64,000 nt of DNA from contig NZ_SZZM01000004.1 in NCBI RefSeq assembly GCF_005281615.1, forward strand, positions 248,001 to 312,000, written 5' to 3'. Positions 18,311-27,130 of this stretch are shown piece by piece (position 1 is the stretch's first letter; each line of letters begins with the position of its first letter). Under the pieces are notes generated by a model. The model was not told the origin of the DNA. It ran no database searches and was given only the letters and a program-made list of their open reading frames with translations. The DNA comes from Rhodoligotrophos defluvii. GTDB lineage: Bacteria; Pseudomonadota; Alphaproteobacteria; Rhizobiales; Im1. The position numbers were made by a program, and so were the translations under genes.

Positions 18311-19097
18311 CGTCATTGCCGCGCTCGACGCGGCAATCCAGGGGCCAAGCGGAACGCCCGTGCCGTGTGGCCCTGGATGCCGGCTCAAGGCCGGCATGAC
18401 GGTTTGGAGGCTGAGTTGCAAACCACCGTCATCACCCGGCTTGACCGGGTGATCCAGGGGCCGCCAGGGGAAAGCCCGTGCCGTGTGGCCCTCGATGCCG
18501 GCTCAAGGCCGGCATGACGGTTTGGAGGCTGAGTTGCAAACGACCGTCATCACCCGGCTTGACCGGGTGATCCAGGGGTTGCCAGGGAAAGCCCGTGCCG
18601 TGTGGCCCTGGATGCCGGCTCAAGGCCGGCATGACGATAAGCCCAACGTTTCACCCCCCCGTCATTGCCGCGCTCGACGCGGCAATCCAGGGGCCAAGCG
18701 GAACGCCCGTGCCGTGTGGCCCTGGATGCCGGCTCAAGGCCGGCATGACGATAAGCTCAACGTTTCACCCCCCCCCGTCATCACCCGGCTTGACCGGGTG
18801 ATCCAGGGCGCCAGGGGAAAGCCCGTGCCGTGTGGCCCTCGATGCCGGCTCAAGGCCGGCATGACGGTTTGGAGGCTGAGTTGCAAACGACCGTCATCAC
18901 CCGGCTTGACCGGGTGATCCAGGGGTTGCCAGGGAAAGCCCGTGCCGTGTGGCCCTGGATGCCGGCTCAAGGCCGGCATGACGATAAGCCCAACGTTTCA
19001 CCCCCCCGTCATTGCCGCGCTCGACGCGGCAATCCAGGGGCCAAGCGGAACGCCCGTGCCGTGTGGCCCTGGATGCCGGCTCAAGGCCGGCATGACG
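18311..19097. repeat. Seven-unit tandem array of palindromic repeats, about 116-bp period
   Basis: Units start with CGTCAT and end with ATGACG at 18311-18401, 18427-18519, 18545-18636, 18660-18750, 18776-18866, 18892-18983 and 19007-19097. Each unit has a 5' hairpin in one of two versions (around TGCCGCGCTCGACGCGGCA or CACCCGGCTTGACCGGGTG). Then come ATCCAGGG, a short linker with GCCCGTGCCGTGTGGCC, and a constant 3' hairpin around TGCCGGCTCAAGGCCGGCA. Units 2-4 and 5-7 are nearly identical blocks offset by about 347 bp, a recent larger duplication. The whole 18277-19251 gap otherwise holds no gene. Confidence 0.9.
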
Positions 19098-19251
19098 GCG
19101 TTAGAGAAAGATCGGCTATTGCCGTCGCTGCCGCGCGTGGAAGCGTCTGGCCGCGGTGGGCCCGACCTCTTTACCCCATTTCACGAAGGCGGATACCGGC
19201 TCTTCGGAAAAGGCTATCCTCGTCCCACGCATATGAATAGGGAGCCGGACC

Positions 19252-20076
19252 ATGAATACGATCACCACGAAAGACGGTACCCGGATCTTCTACAAGGATT
19301 GGGGCTCGGGGCAGCCCATCGTCTTCCATCACGGCTGGCCGCTCAGCGCCGATGACTGGGACAGCCAGATGCTGTTCTTCCTGAGCAAGGGTTACCGTGT
19401 GATCGCCCATGATCGGCGTGGGCACGGGCGCTCGTCGCAGACGGCGGCGGGAAACGACATGGACACCTATGCCGCCGACGTGGCGGAGCTGGCGGCCGCG
19501 CTCGACCTGCGCGCTGCCATCCATGTCGGCCACTCCACAGGTGGCGGCGAAGTGACCCGTTATGTCGCGCGCCACGGCAAGGGGCGCGTCGCCAAGGCCG
19601 TCCTGATCGGCGCCGTCCCGCCGGTCATGGTGAAGTCGGACCGGAACCCGGGTGGAACGCCCATCGAGGTGTTCGACGATTTGCGCGCGCAGCTCGCCCG
19701 CAACCGGGCGCAATTCTACTTCGACCTGCCCAGCGGACCCTTTTACGGCTTCAACCGCCCGGGCGCGAAGGTCTCGCAAGGGCTGATCCACAACTGGTGG
19801 CGTCAGGGAATGATGGGCGCCGCAAATGCACACTACGACTGCATCAAGGTCTTCTCCGAGACCGATTTCACGGAAGACCTGAAGCAGATCGATGTGCCGG
19901 TTCTCGTGATGCACGGCGACGACGACCAGATCGTTCCGATCGCCGACGCCGCGCTCCTGTCGATCAAGCTGCTCAGGAACGGCACGCTCAAAGTCTATGA
20001 GGGCCTGCCGCATGGCATGTGCAGCACCCACCCGGAGATCATCAACGAAGATCTGCTCGCTTTCGTCCGAGCATAG
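19252..20076 (+). CDS. Alpha/beta hydrolase, cofactor-free haloperoxidase/arylesterase type
   Basis: The 274-residue protein matches non-heme chloroperoxidases. It has [16 protein letters not shown] near residue 25, [10 protein letters not shown], the nucleophile elbow GHSTGGGE, the acid in HGDDDQIVP and the His in LPHGMCSTH. Such proteins are usually esterases or lactonases that can also perform perhydrolysis. It stands alone between the repeat array and the convergent D-threonine-aldolase-like gene, so its substrate is open. Confidence 0.9.
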   Translation: MNTITTKDGTRIFYKDWGSGQPIVFHHGWPLSADDWDSQMLFFLSKGYRVIAHDRRGHGRSSQTAAGNDMDTYAADVAELAAALDLRAAIHVGHSTGGGEVTRYVARHGKGRVAKAVLIGAVPPVMVKSDRNPGGTPIEVFDDLRAQLARNRAQFYFDLPSGPFYGFNRPGAKVSQGLIHNWWRQGMMGAANAHYDCIKVFSETDFTEDLKQIDVPVLVMHGDDDQIVPIADAALLSIKLLRNGTLKVYEGLPHGMCSTHPEIINEDLLAFVRA

Positions 20077-20157
20077 AGTGGTCCCGCGCCGGGGCGCCGA
20101 GGCGGTGTGGTCTCGATCCGCTCGCCGGCAATGAGAAGCCCGGCGTGGCGGCCATGC

Positions 20158-21270
20158 TCATCGCCCGCTCTCCCCGGCTCTCGTCTTCGGCCGCTGCCGG
20201 CCGTCGACCGCCCAATGCTCGGCCATGCCGCCCGGCCGGTGCACCACCACCACGTCATGCAGATTGAGGGCCGGATCGATATGCGCGGGGATCAGCAGAA
20301 CGGGGTCGCCGACCTCGGCCGGCCAATCCGGCTTCGGCGTGATCCGCGCATGCTCGTCGGCCAGCGTAATGACGGAAAATGCACCGTCCACGGATTTCGG
20401 CATGCCGTATTCGACGGTGAGGCTCTTCAATCCGGCATTTAGCACGCCCGCGTCACGCTCGCGCCGCGAGATCAGCGTGGTACAGCAGAACAGCGCATTC
20501 TCGAATGGTAGGTCGATGGTCGCATACTTGGCGTCCATCAGCACATAGGAGCCGGCCTGGATCTCGTTGAGCACGCCGCATTCGGCGGCGATGTCCCAGG
20601 TGCCGGTGCCGCCGCCCGACACGATCGGGCAGGGATAGCCCGCCTTTTCCAGCCGCGCCTTCTCGATCCGCAGCAGTTCCTGGCATTGCCACACCATGGT
20701 GCGGCGCAGGCCGCGGTCCTCGCGCACCACCGCATGGCCTTCATAGCCTTGCAGGCCCAGCAGCTCGAGCCGGCGGGCCGCCTTGACGGCAGCAGCGAGC
20801 GGGATCAACCCGTCGCTGCCGAAATTCAGGCCGCAGCGGCCCATGCCCACATCGATCTCGATCAGCACGCCGAAATCGACGCCGTGCGTCTCGGCCGCGG
20901 CCTCGAGCAGCGCCACATGCCGCTCGCAATCCACCGCCACCGTCACGCGCTTCTTCGCAGCGGCCCGGGCCAGCGCCGCAAGGCCTGCCGGATCCGCCAC
21001 CTGGTTGGCCACCAGAATGTCGTCGACTCCAGCCTCCGCCAGCACCTCGGCCTCATAGGGGGTGGCGCAGGTCACCCCCGAGCAGCCGCCGGCGGCGATC
21101 TGCATCTTCATCAGCGCCGTCATCTTGTGCGCCTTGAAGTGTGGCCTCAGCTTCACGCTGCGGTTGCGGTAGAAGTCGGCCGCGCGCCCGATATTGCGCT
21201 CGGCCGTCGCAAGGTCGACGAGCAGCGACGGCGTCGCCACTGTCGCCAGAAACGCCTTCGTGAACATCAT
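20158..21270 (-). CDS. DSD1-family PLP enzyme, D-threonine aldolase-like
   Basis: The 370-residue alanine-racemase-fold enzyme binds PLP through the Lys of RPHFKAHK (Lys46). The metal site near the C-terminus reads PAHIDPALNLHD, that is His-x-Asp. In D-serine dehydratases this is His-x-Cys binding zinc, while D-threonine and D-3-hydroxyaspartate aldolases use His-x-Asp with Mn or Mg. An aldolase splitting D-3-hydroxy amino acids to glycine plus an aldehyde is therefore the better guess. It follows the AbgB-like gene by 6 bp and is the last gene of the minus-strand operon. Confidence 0.85.
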   Translation of the reverse strand: MMFTKAFLATVATPSLLVDLATAERNIGRAADFYRNRSVKLRPHFKAHKMTALMKMQIAAGGCSGVTCATPYEAEVLAEAGVDDILVANQVADPAGLAALARAAAKKRVTVAVDCERHVALLEAAAETHGVDFGVLIEIDVGMGRCGLNFGSDGLIPLAAAVKAARRLELLGLQGYEGHAVVREDRGLRRTMVWQCQELLRIEKARLEKAGYPCPIVSGGGTGTWDIAAECGVLNEIQAGSYVLMDAKYATIDLPFENALFCCTTLISRRERDAGVLNAGLKSLTVEYGMPKSVDGAFSVITLADEHARITPKPDWPAEVGDPVLLIPAHIDPALNLHDVVVVHRPGGMAEHWAVDGRQRPKTRAGESGR

Positions 21271-21276
21271 AGGAAG

Positions 21277-22905
21277 TCATCCAGTTTGATCAGCCTTTCC
21301 CAGCACGGGCTCTGAGGTCGGGATGGTCCACTCGCCGGAACCGCGCACCGTGTCGATATATTCCGGCCAGCGATAGTGGACCGGCGGCGCGAAGTCTTTC
21401 GGCAGAAGCGGCGCCACCCATTGGGAGCCGCCGATACCGCCGCCGGTGCGTTCCTCGAATTCCGCGCGGGCCTTGCGCAGATGCTCGGGCTCGGTCAGCA
21501 GGTCCACGATGGTTGCAGCGATCACCCGTCCGGCCGTTTCCCACATCGGGTCGATGCAGGCAGGCGTTCCGCACATGGCATAGCGCGCCCATTCGGGATA
21601 GCGGAAGCCGCCTTCCGCCGCGCGCAGTGCGGGCCTCGCCACATACAGCCGCACGGTCGGCGCATGCCAGGTATAATCCACATAGTCGTCGGCCGAGATA
21701 TTGTGCTGCCAGCTGGGCAGCTGCGAGCGGAACCAGGCCTCGCCCTCCTGCGGCGTGGTGAGCACCTGGATTTCGGGCGCGAACGGGTCCTCCATCGGCT
21801 CGACGCCGAGATTTTTCTGAAGCTCCCGGGCGAAGGCGCGGGCCTCCTCGCCCCATTGCGGCGGGCCGATCAGCTCGAAATTGTCGTAAGTGATCTCAGC
21901 CATGGCATGGTTGGCGAGGCCAAGGCGGGTGCGGGTGATCCATGCCTTGCTCACGGTGCAGTGGCTCATGGCGGCGCAGTGTTCGGCATTGCGGTCGAGC
22001 ACCGCGAAAACCTGCTCGCACATCTCCAGGCTCGGCGCGCGCAGGGAATATTGGATCTGCGAGATGTTCGGCGCCAGGTTGTCGGCGGCTGCCTGCCCCG
22101 CGATAGGGATATATTCGTTGAGGCTCCAGCTGCCGGTATGCGGCAGCATCGCCTCTTTCATGTATTTGGACGACGTGTACATCAGGCACACTGCATCGAT
22201 CGCGCCGGGTGCGCGGGCGATATTGTGCACATGGGCGACGCCCACATTGGCCGCGCTCGCGTTCCACGTCTCCGGCGAGGGGCATTCGAAGGTATAGATG
22301 CGGCTCCAATAGGCGGCGCAGTGTGTGTCCCAGAAGCAGCTGTTCGCCAAGGCGGGGAAGGAGTGGGGGTGGAAGCTGAAGGCCGCATCCAGGTCGTCGT
22401 AATAGCCTTTCGCGGCGTGCACCGGCTTCGACCCGCACATCTTCTCGGCCGGCTCGCCAAAGAATTTCAGCCGCCCTTTCAGCCCGTGCTGCTCCATGGC
22501 CCGCTTGGCGGCGAGGAAACCGGTGAACGAGCCGATCCCGAGCGCGGAATGGGGGTCGGTGTGCCCGGCGGCGAAGCGGTTCACGCCCTCGCGCGGCTTG
22601 CGGTAGGGCACGGCCTCCTGGCTCTGGCCGGGCACAGCGTCATATTCCGCATAGCCGCCGATCGTCGGTCCATCGCCATTGGACCAGGTGGCGCAGAAGG
22701 CGGTCGGCATGCCGCCCGAGCCCGCTTCCACCTCGAAGCCTTCGCTGCGCAAACGCTCAACATACCAGGCGGCGGAGCGGTATTCGCGCCAGGACGGCTC
22801 GTGGAAGCTCCAGATGGTCTGGTGGTCCCGGCTCAGCCGGTCACGGTTGGCGTCGATCCAGTCGAGCGCGGTCTTCTTTGCAGGGGTCAGCTCGGCTTTG
22901 GGCAT
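21277..22905 (-). CDS. M20D amidohydrolase, AbgB-like
   Basis: The 542-residue protein resembles p-aminobenzoyl-glutamate hydrolase subunit B and related amidohydrolases. Metal-site segments include GGYAEYDAVPG, the AAGHTDPHSALGIGS region, FGEPAEKM and SFHPHSF. No signal peptide is seen, so it acts in the cytoplasm. It would cleave an N-acyl or aromatic amide from an amino acid. It sits between an M20 deacylase gene and the D-threonine-aldolase-like gene in an operon with an oligopeptide importer, consistent with hydrolysis of imported peptides or acyl-amino acids. Confidence 0.85.
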   Translation of the reverse strand: MPKAELTPAKKTALDWIDANRDRLSRDHQTIWSFHEPSWREYRSAAWYVERLRSEGFEVEAGSGGMPTAFCATWSNGDGPTIGGYAEYDAVPGQSQEAVPYRKPREGVNRFAAGHTDPHSALGIGSFTGFLAAKRAMEQHGLKGRLKFFGEPAEKMCGSKPVHAAKGYYDDLDAAFSFHPHSFPALANSCFWDTHCAAYWSRIYTFECPSPETWNASAANVGVAHVHNIARAPGAIDAVCLMYTSSKYMKEAMLPHTGSWSLNEYIPIAGQAAADNLAPNISQIQYSLRAPSLEMCEQVFAVLDRNAEHCAAMSHCTVSKAWITRTRLGLANHAMAEITYDNFELIGPPQWGEEARAFARELQKNLGVEPMEDPFAPEIQVLTTPQEGEAWFRSQLPSWQHNISADDYVDYTWHAPTVRLYVARPALRAAEGGFRYPEWARYAMCGTPACIDPMWETAGRVIAATIVDLLTEPEHLRKARAEFEERTGGGIGGSQWVAPLLPKDFAPPVHYRWPEYIDTVRGSGEWTIPTSEPVLGKADQTG

Positions 22906-22926
22906 GATGTCTCCTCCCGCCAGGGC

Positions 22927-24180
22927 TCAGTGCGTGGCGGCCGTCAGGTAATCGTAAGCGGACAGAACGTGGGTCTTCACGACCGCGAGGAACTCCTCGA
23001 CGGTCACGAATTCATCGGGCTTGCCCATGGTGGCGGGCGAGGGGCCATAGACGATCGCCGGCACATGGCGCATGCGCCACAGGCGCGCGTCGGTGCCGCC
23101 GGGCGAGACCACCTTGGCCGGCCGAATGCCGGTGATCATTTCGGCATTGGCCTGCACATAGGCATACATGTCGGCATCGGGGTCGCACCAGTTCGGCTCG
23201 TTGCCGCCCTGGACCACGTAGGAGGCTTCCGGATAGCGGCCGATGATCTCATCCGCCTTGGCCAGCAATTCCTGGCGCGACAGGCCATTGGGCACCCGCA
23301 GGTCCACCTCGAATTCGCAGTCGGAGGCGATCATGTTGACCTTGGCCCCGCCTTTGATGGTGCCGAGATTGACGGTGACGCTGCGGATGGTCTTGGCAGC
23401 ACCCTTGCCATAGGCTTGCTCGATGGCATCGGTTGCCTCGTCCAGGGCGGCCTTGAGGGCCGGCGCCTCGCGAACCGGAAGCTCGCCGAGCCGCAACAGC
23501 TCCGTCATGATCTCGGCGGCGATGGCGATGGCATTCGGGCTCGTATGCACGTAAGCACCATGGCCGCCTGGGGTCGAAACCTTCACGGTGAGCCAGAGCG
23601 GCCCCTTCTCGCCGAAGCGCACCGTGTGGAGGCTGCTGGGCTCGCCATTCAGGCAACAATCACCCAAGACCTCGTCCAGGTGATGCTCCATCAGGTAGCG
23701 CGTGCCCCACTCGCCGAAGGTCTCCTCGTCGGACACCACGGTGAGGGTGAGCTTGCCCTTCAGCTGCTCCGCCAAGCGGTTCAGGTAGACGTAAGTGAAG
23801 ATCGAGGCGGTGGTGCCGCATTTCATGTCGCAGGCGCCACGGCCATAGATGCGGCCATCGATCAGCTCGCCACCCCAGGGGTCGCGCGTCCAGTCGCTTT
23901 CCGGCCCCACCGGAAACACATCCATATGGCCGTTCAGGACCAGGTGGCGGCCGGGCCCGAACTGGGTCGCGGCGATGATGTTGGGCATCTCCCGATTGGG
24001 CGCGATAGTCTTGAACGGCAGGCCGAGGCTTTCGAGGAACGTGCTCACGAACCTCGCGCCGGAGACCGTATTGCCCGGCGGGTTGGGGGTCTTGCAGCGC
24101 AGGAACTCCTGCAGGAATCCGATGAGCGTGTCACGGTCCTGCTCGATCCAGTCGAGCAATTGCTGCTTGGTGTCGTTCAT
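22927..24180 (-). CDS. M20 metallohydrolase (ArgE/DapE-like), copy 1
   Basis: The 417-residue protein has the M20 motifs NGHMDVFP, GRGACDMKCG, SDEETFG and LNGEPSS, which supply most ligands of a two-metal site. The usual last His ligand, in AHxxDE, is replaced: the segment reads MGKPDEFV. It is clearly paralogous to the gene at 29991-31238, which shows the same substitution. It overlaps the end of the upstream ATPase gene by 4 bp, so it belongs to the importer operon. Confidence 0.88.
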   Translation of the reverse strand: MNDTKQQLLDWIEQDRDTLIGFLQEFLRCKTPNPPGNTVSGARFVSTFLESLGLPFKTIAPNREMPNIIAATQFGPGRHLVLNGHMDVFPVGPESDWTRDPWGGELIDGRIYGRGACDMKCGTTASIFTYVYLNRLAEQLKGKLTLTVVSDEETFGEWGTRYLMEHHLDEVLGDCCLNGEPSSLHTVRFGEKGPLWLTVKVSTPGGHGAYVHTSPNAIAIAAEIMTELLRLGELPVREAPALKAALDEATDAIEQAYGKGAAKTIRSVTVNLGTIKGGAKVNMIASDCEFEVDLRVPNGLSRQELLAKADEIIGRYPEASYVVQGGNEPNWCDPDADMYAYVQANAEMITGIRPAKVVSPGGTDARLWRMRHVPAIVYGPSPATMGKPDEFVTVEEFLAVVKTHVLSAYDYLTAATH

Positions 24181-25223
24181 CCCGCCACGTCCTGTTTGCG
24201 CAAGGCTGCCTCCTCGGGGCGCATATTGATTTCGCGCGCGCGGATGCAGGCGGCGCGATGCTGCGGCCATACCTCATCCAGCGAGGGATCGATCCGATCG
24301 CAAGCGTCGACGGCGAAATCACAGCGCGGCGAAAACCGGCAGCCGTTGCCGCGATAGACGGCTCCCGCACCCGCCAGTAGCTTTTGCGAGAGCTTGGCCG
24401 GCTCCACATTGGGGTCCGGCACGGGCACTGCGGCGAGCAGCTGCTTCGTATAGGGGTGAAGCGGGCTGTGCAGAACCTCTCTGGCGCGTGCCTGCTCCAC
24501 CAGCCGCCCGCGATACATGATGGCGAGCTCGTCACAGATATGGGTCACGATCGACAGATCGTGGGTGATGAAGATCAACGACATGCCGCGCTGCTCGACC
24601 AGCCGGCGCATCAGGCGGAGAATGCCGGCGCGCACGGAGACGTCGAGCATCGACACCGGCTCGTCCGCCACCAGCACGGCCGGGTTGAGGATGATGGCCC
24701 GGGCGATCGCCACCCGCTGGCGCTGCCCGCCGCTCAGCTCGTGCGGCAGTCGGTCGATGAAGGCGGAGCCCGGCCGCAGCTCCGCCGCTTCCAGCGCCTC
24801 GATGGCCTGGGCGCGCCTCGAGGCGGCATCGCCCTCGCCATGGATGACCAGCGGCTCCTCCACGGTGCGGCCGATGGAGAAACGCGGATTGAGCGAGCTG
24901 AACGGGTCCTGGAACACCATCTGCACGTTGCGGCGGAACACCTGCCGCGATGCCTTGCTGCGCGCCGCGGCGGGCTCGCCGCGGAAATAGATCTCGCCCG
25001 AGGTAGGCAGCTCCAGGCCAACGAGCAGGTTAGCGAGAGTGCTCTTGCCGCTGCCGCTCTCCCCGGCAATGCCGAGCACCGCGCCCTGCTTGAGCTGGAA
25101 TGAGACGCCGTCGACCGCGCGCACCGGCGGCTGGGCGCGGCCGAACAGGCCGCTGAATGTGGCCGCTCGGGTGAAGTGCTTGTGCACGTCGCGGAATTCG
25201 ACGGCGGGAGGCGCTGCATTCAT
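24177..25223 (-). CDS. Oligopeptide ABC transporter ATPase, DppF/OppF type
   Basis: The 348-residue ATPase has Walker A GESGSGKST, signature LSGGQRQRVAIARA, Walker B VLVADEPVSMLD and the C-terminal oligo_HPY extension with CRFSPRCDFAVDAC, whose cysteines may hold an Fe-S cluster as in other Dpp ATPases. It pairs with the ATPase encoded just upstream, overlapping it by 4 bp (ATGA). The long open frame continuing upstream is the wrong frame of that neighbour. Confidence 0.93.
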   Translation of the reverse strand: MNAAPPAVEFRDVHKHFTRAATFSGLFGRAQPPVRAVDGVSFQLKQGAVLGIAGESGSGKSTLANLLVGLELPTSGEIYFRGEPAAARSKASRQVFRRNVQMVFQDPFSSLNPRFSIGRTVEEPLVIHGEGDAASRRAQAIEALEAAELRPGSAFIDRLPHELSGGQRQRVAIARAIILNPAVLVADEPVSMLDVSVRAGILRLMRRLVEQRGMSLIFITHDLSIVTHICDELAIMYRGRLVEQARAREVLHSPLHPYTKQLLAAVPVPDPNVEPAKLSQKLLAGAGAVYRGNGCRFSPRCDFAVDACDRIDPSLDEVWPQHRAACIRAREINMRPEEAALRKQDVAG

Positions 25224-26224
25224 GCCGCTTCCGCCTCCCAGATCGAAGGTTCGGCTGCCCGCCGCCGCAGCTCGGGCGCCTCGTCGCCGAAATGACAGGT
25301 GGCCGCTTGGCCGGGGCCGAAGGGGGCGAGCGGCGGCTTCTTCTGTCGGCAAATGGGCGCGACGAAGGGGCAACGGTCGGAGAAGCTGCAATAGGACGGC
25401 ACTTCGAGCAGGCGCGGCGGCGCGCCGGCGATGCTCACCAGCGGCGCCTCGGGTTCCCGGATATCGGGGAAGGCCTGCTTCAGGCCCATGGTATAGGGGT
25501 GCGTTGGCGCGGAGAGAACCTGCGCCGTCGGGCCGATCTCGGCGATCTCGCCCGCATACATCACCGCCACCCGGTCGCACAGCTCGGCCACCACGCCGAT
25601 ATCGTGGCTGATGAAGATGATGGCCATACCCTCCTTCGCTCGCAGGTCCCGCAGCAGGTTGATCACCTGGCGCTGCACGATCACGTCGAGGCCGGTTGTG
25701 GGCTCGTCCGCGACCAGCAGGGACGGGTTGAACATGAGCGCGAGGGCGATAATGGCGCGCTGACGCATGCCGCCGGACAGCTCGTGCGGATATCGCGATA
25801 GCAGCGCGGGGTCGAGGTCCACCCGGCGGAACAGCTCTTCCGCCCGGGCACGGCCGTCGCCGCGGCCGCCATGGGCCCTCCAGGCCATGCGGAACTGGTG
25901 GAACAGAGTGGTGACCGGGTTCAGCGAATTCACCGCGCTTTGCGGCACATAGGCCAGCCTGCGCCAGCGTACCTTGTTGCGCTCGGCTTCGCTCAAGCCG
26001 AGCAGGTTCTGCCCTTCGAAGGACACGGTGCCCTTGGCACGCGCCGTGTCCGGCAAAAGTCCGAGAATGGTAAGCGCCAGGGTGCTCTTGCCGCAGCCGG
26101 ATTCGCCCACCAGGCCAAGGGTTGATCCCTGCTCCAGCACGAAGGAGATATCGCTCAGCGCATGCACCGTCTGGCCGTAGCCGCTGTATTGAACCGAGAC
26201 GTTTTGGACCGAGAGCAGCGTCAT
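25220..26224 (-). CDS. Oligopeptide ABC transporter ATPase, DppD/OppD type
   Basis: The 334-residue ATPase has Walker A GESGCGKST, signature LSGGMRQRAIIALAL, Walker B LLVADEPTTGLD, the H-loop ISHD and a C-terminal oligo_HPY domain with CSFSDRCPFVAPIC. It starts 3 bp after the permease stop and overlaps the DppF-type gene by 4 bp. It is the second nucleotide-binding subunit of the importer. Confidence 0.93.
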   Translation of the reverse strand: MTLLSVQNVSVQYSGYGQTVHALSDISFVLEQGSTLGLVGESGCGKSTLALTILGLLPDTARAKGTVSFEGQNLLGLSEAERNKVRWRRLAYVPQSAVNSLNPVTTLFHQFRMAWRAHGGRGDGRARAEELFRRVDLDPALLSRYPHELSGGMRQRAIIALALMFNPSLLVADEPTTGLDVIVQRQVINLLRDLRAKEGMAIIFISHDIGVVAELCDRVAVMYAGEIAEIGPTAQVLSAPTHPYTMGLKQAFPDIREPEAPLVSIAGAPPRLLEVPSYCSFSDRCPFVAPICRQKKPPLAPFGPGQAATCHFGDEAPELRRRAAEPSIWEAEAA

Positions 26225-26227
26225 GGG

Positions 26228-27130
26228 TCAGGCCAGCTTCGGGTTGGTCAGCTTCTCGAACTCGCGTCCGATCAGGAACACGGAGCCCACGAACAGCGTG
26301 AGACACACGCCCGGCGGAATGGTCCACCACCAGGCATGGCGAATGGCGCCAGAGAGATAGGCGAGATAGAGCATCTGCCCCCAGCTCATCTGGTTGGGGT
26401 CGCCGAAGCCCAGGAAGCTGACGCTTGCTTCCGCGATCACCGCCCAGGCGATGTCGAAGGCCACATACAGCATGGTCATGGGCAAGACATTGGGGAACAG
26501 GTGCAGGTAGATGATGCGCAGATCGCTCGCCCCGGCGATCTGCGAGGCCTTCACGAAAGCCCGCTGCTTGAGGCTGAGCACTTGTGACCGAATGACCCGC
26601 GCCGCCGTCCGCCACATCAGCAGCGATATGGTGAGGATGATGTTCCAGGTGGACGGTGCGAGCAGGGCCACCAGCACCACGGCGAACGGGATGAACGGAA
26701 TGCCGAAGGCAAGGTCGGTGATGCGCATCAGCACCGCATCGACCCTGCCGCCGTAATAGCCGGAGATCAGCCCGACATTGGTGCCGATCAGGGTGATGAA
26801 CAGGGCGCAGGTGAGGCCGACGATCACCACGATCCGGGTGCCCACGATCAGCTGACTGAGCACATCGGAGCCGTAATAGGTGGTGCCGAGCCAATGGGCG
26901 GCGCTCGGCGCAGCAAGCCGCAGGAGCTCGCCTTGCGCGTTGAAGTGATTGGCATTCGGGCTGTAGGGCGCGATCCAGGGGCCGATCACCGCGATGACGC
27001 AGAAGGTGAGGAAGATCACGCTGGCAATGGCGCCGGTCCAGGTGCGGAAGGGCAGGGCGATCAGGCTGCCGATGGTGCCCAGCACGCTCGCGCGTCGCGA
27101 TGGCGTTTGGGCGATGGCGAGATCAGTCAT
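26228..27130 (-). CDS. Oligopeptide ABC transporter permease, DppC/OppC type
   Basis: The 300-residue permease has an N-terminal OppC_N membrane segment (FLTFCVIAVIGPWIAPY), a periplasmic linker and a BPD_transp_1 core with the docking loop around FVKASQIAGASDLRIIYLH. It overlaps the upstream DppB-type gene by 8 bp. An alternative start nine codons earlier lies deep inside that gene and was rejected. Confidence 0.92.
   Translation of the reverse strand: MTDLAIAQTPSRRASVLGTIGSLIALPFRTWTGAIASVIFLTFCVIAVIGPWIAPYSPNANHFNAQGELLRLAAPSAAHWLGTTYYGSDVLSQLIVGTRIVVIVGLTCALFITLIGTNVGLISGYYGGRVDAVLMRITDLAFGIPFIPFAVVLVALLAPSTWNIILTISLLMWRTAARVIRSQVLSLKQRAFVKASQIAGASDLRIIYLHLFPNVLPMTMLYVAFDIAWAVIAEASVSFLGFGDPNQMSWGQMLYLAYLSGAIRHAWWWTIPPGVCLTLFVGSVFLIGREFEKLTNPKLA

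Noticed and set aside
18311-19097. CRISPR-like array
   Set aside because: Spacers are not unique, unit length is about 91 bp, whole blocks are duplicated and no cas genes are present; it is a palindromic repeat array.
21376-24357. Plus-strand open frame of 993 codons
   Set aside because: It is antisense to the AbgB-like and M20 genes; the frame stays open because of high GC at third positions, and its translation is low-complexity His/Arg/Gly-rich without motifs. Similar long shadows at 3663-6158, 6366-9056, 26994-29906, 32693-34987 and 55448-59528 were dropped for the same reason.
24177-26894. Apparent 905-residue fusion of a novel N-terminal domain with an ABC ATPase
   Set aside because: The N-terminal two thirds is the wrong frame of the DppD-type and permease genes; the true DppF-type gene starts at 25223 with its own overlap start.
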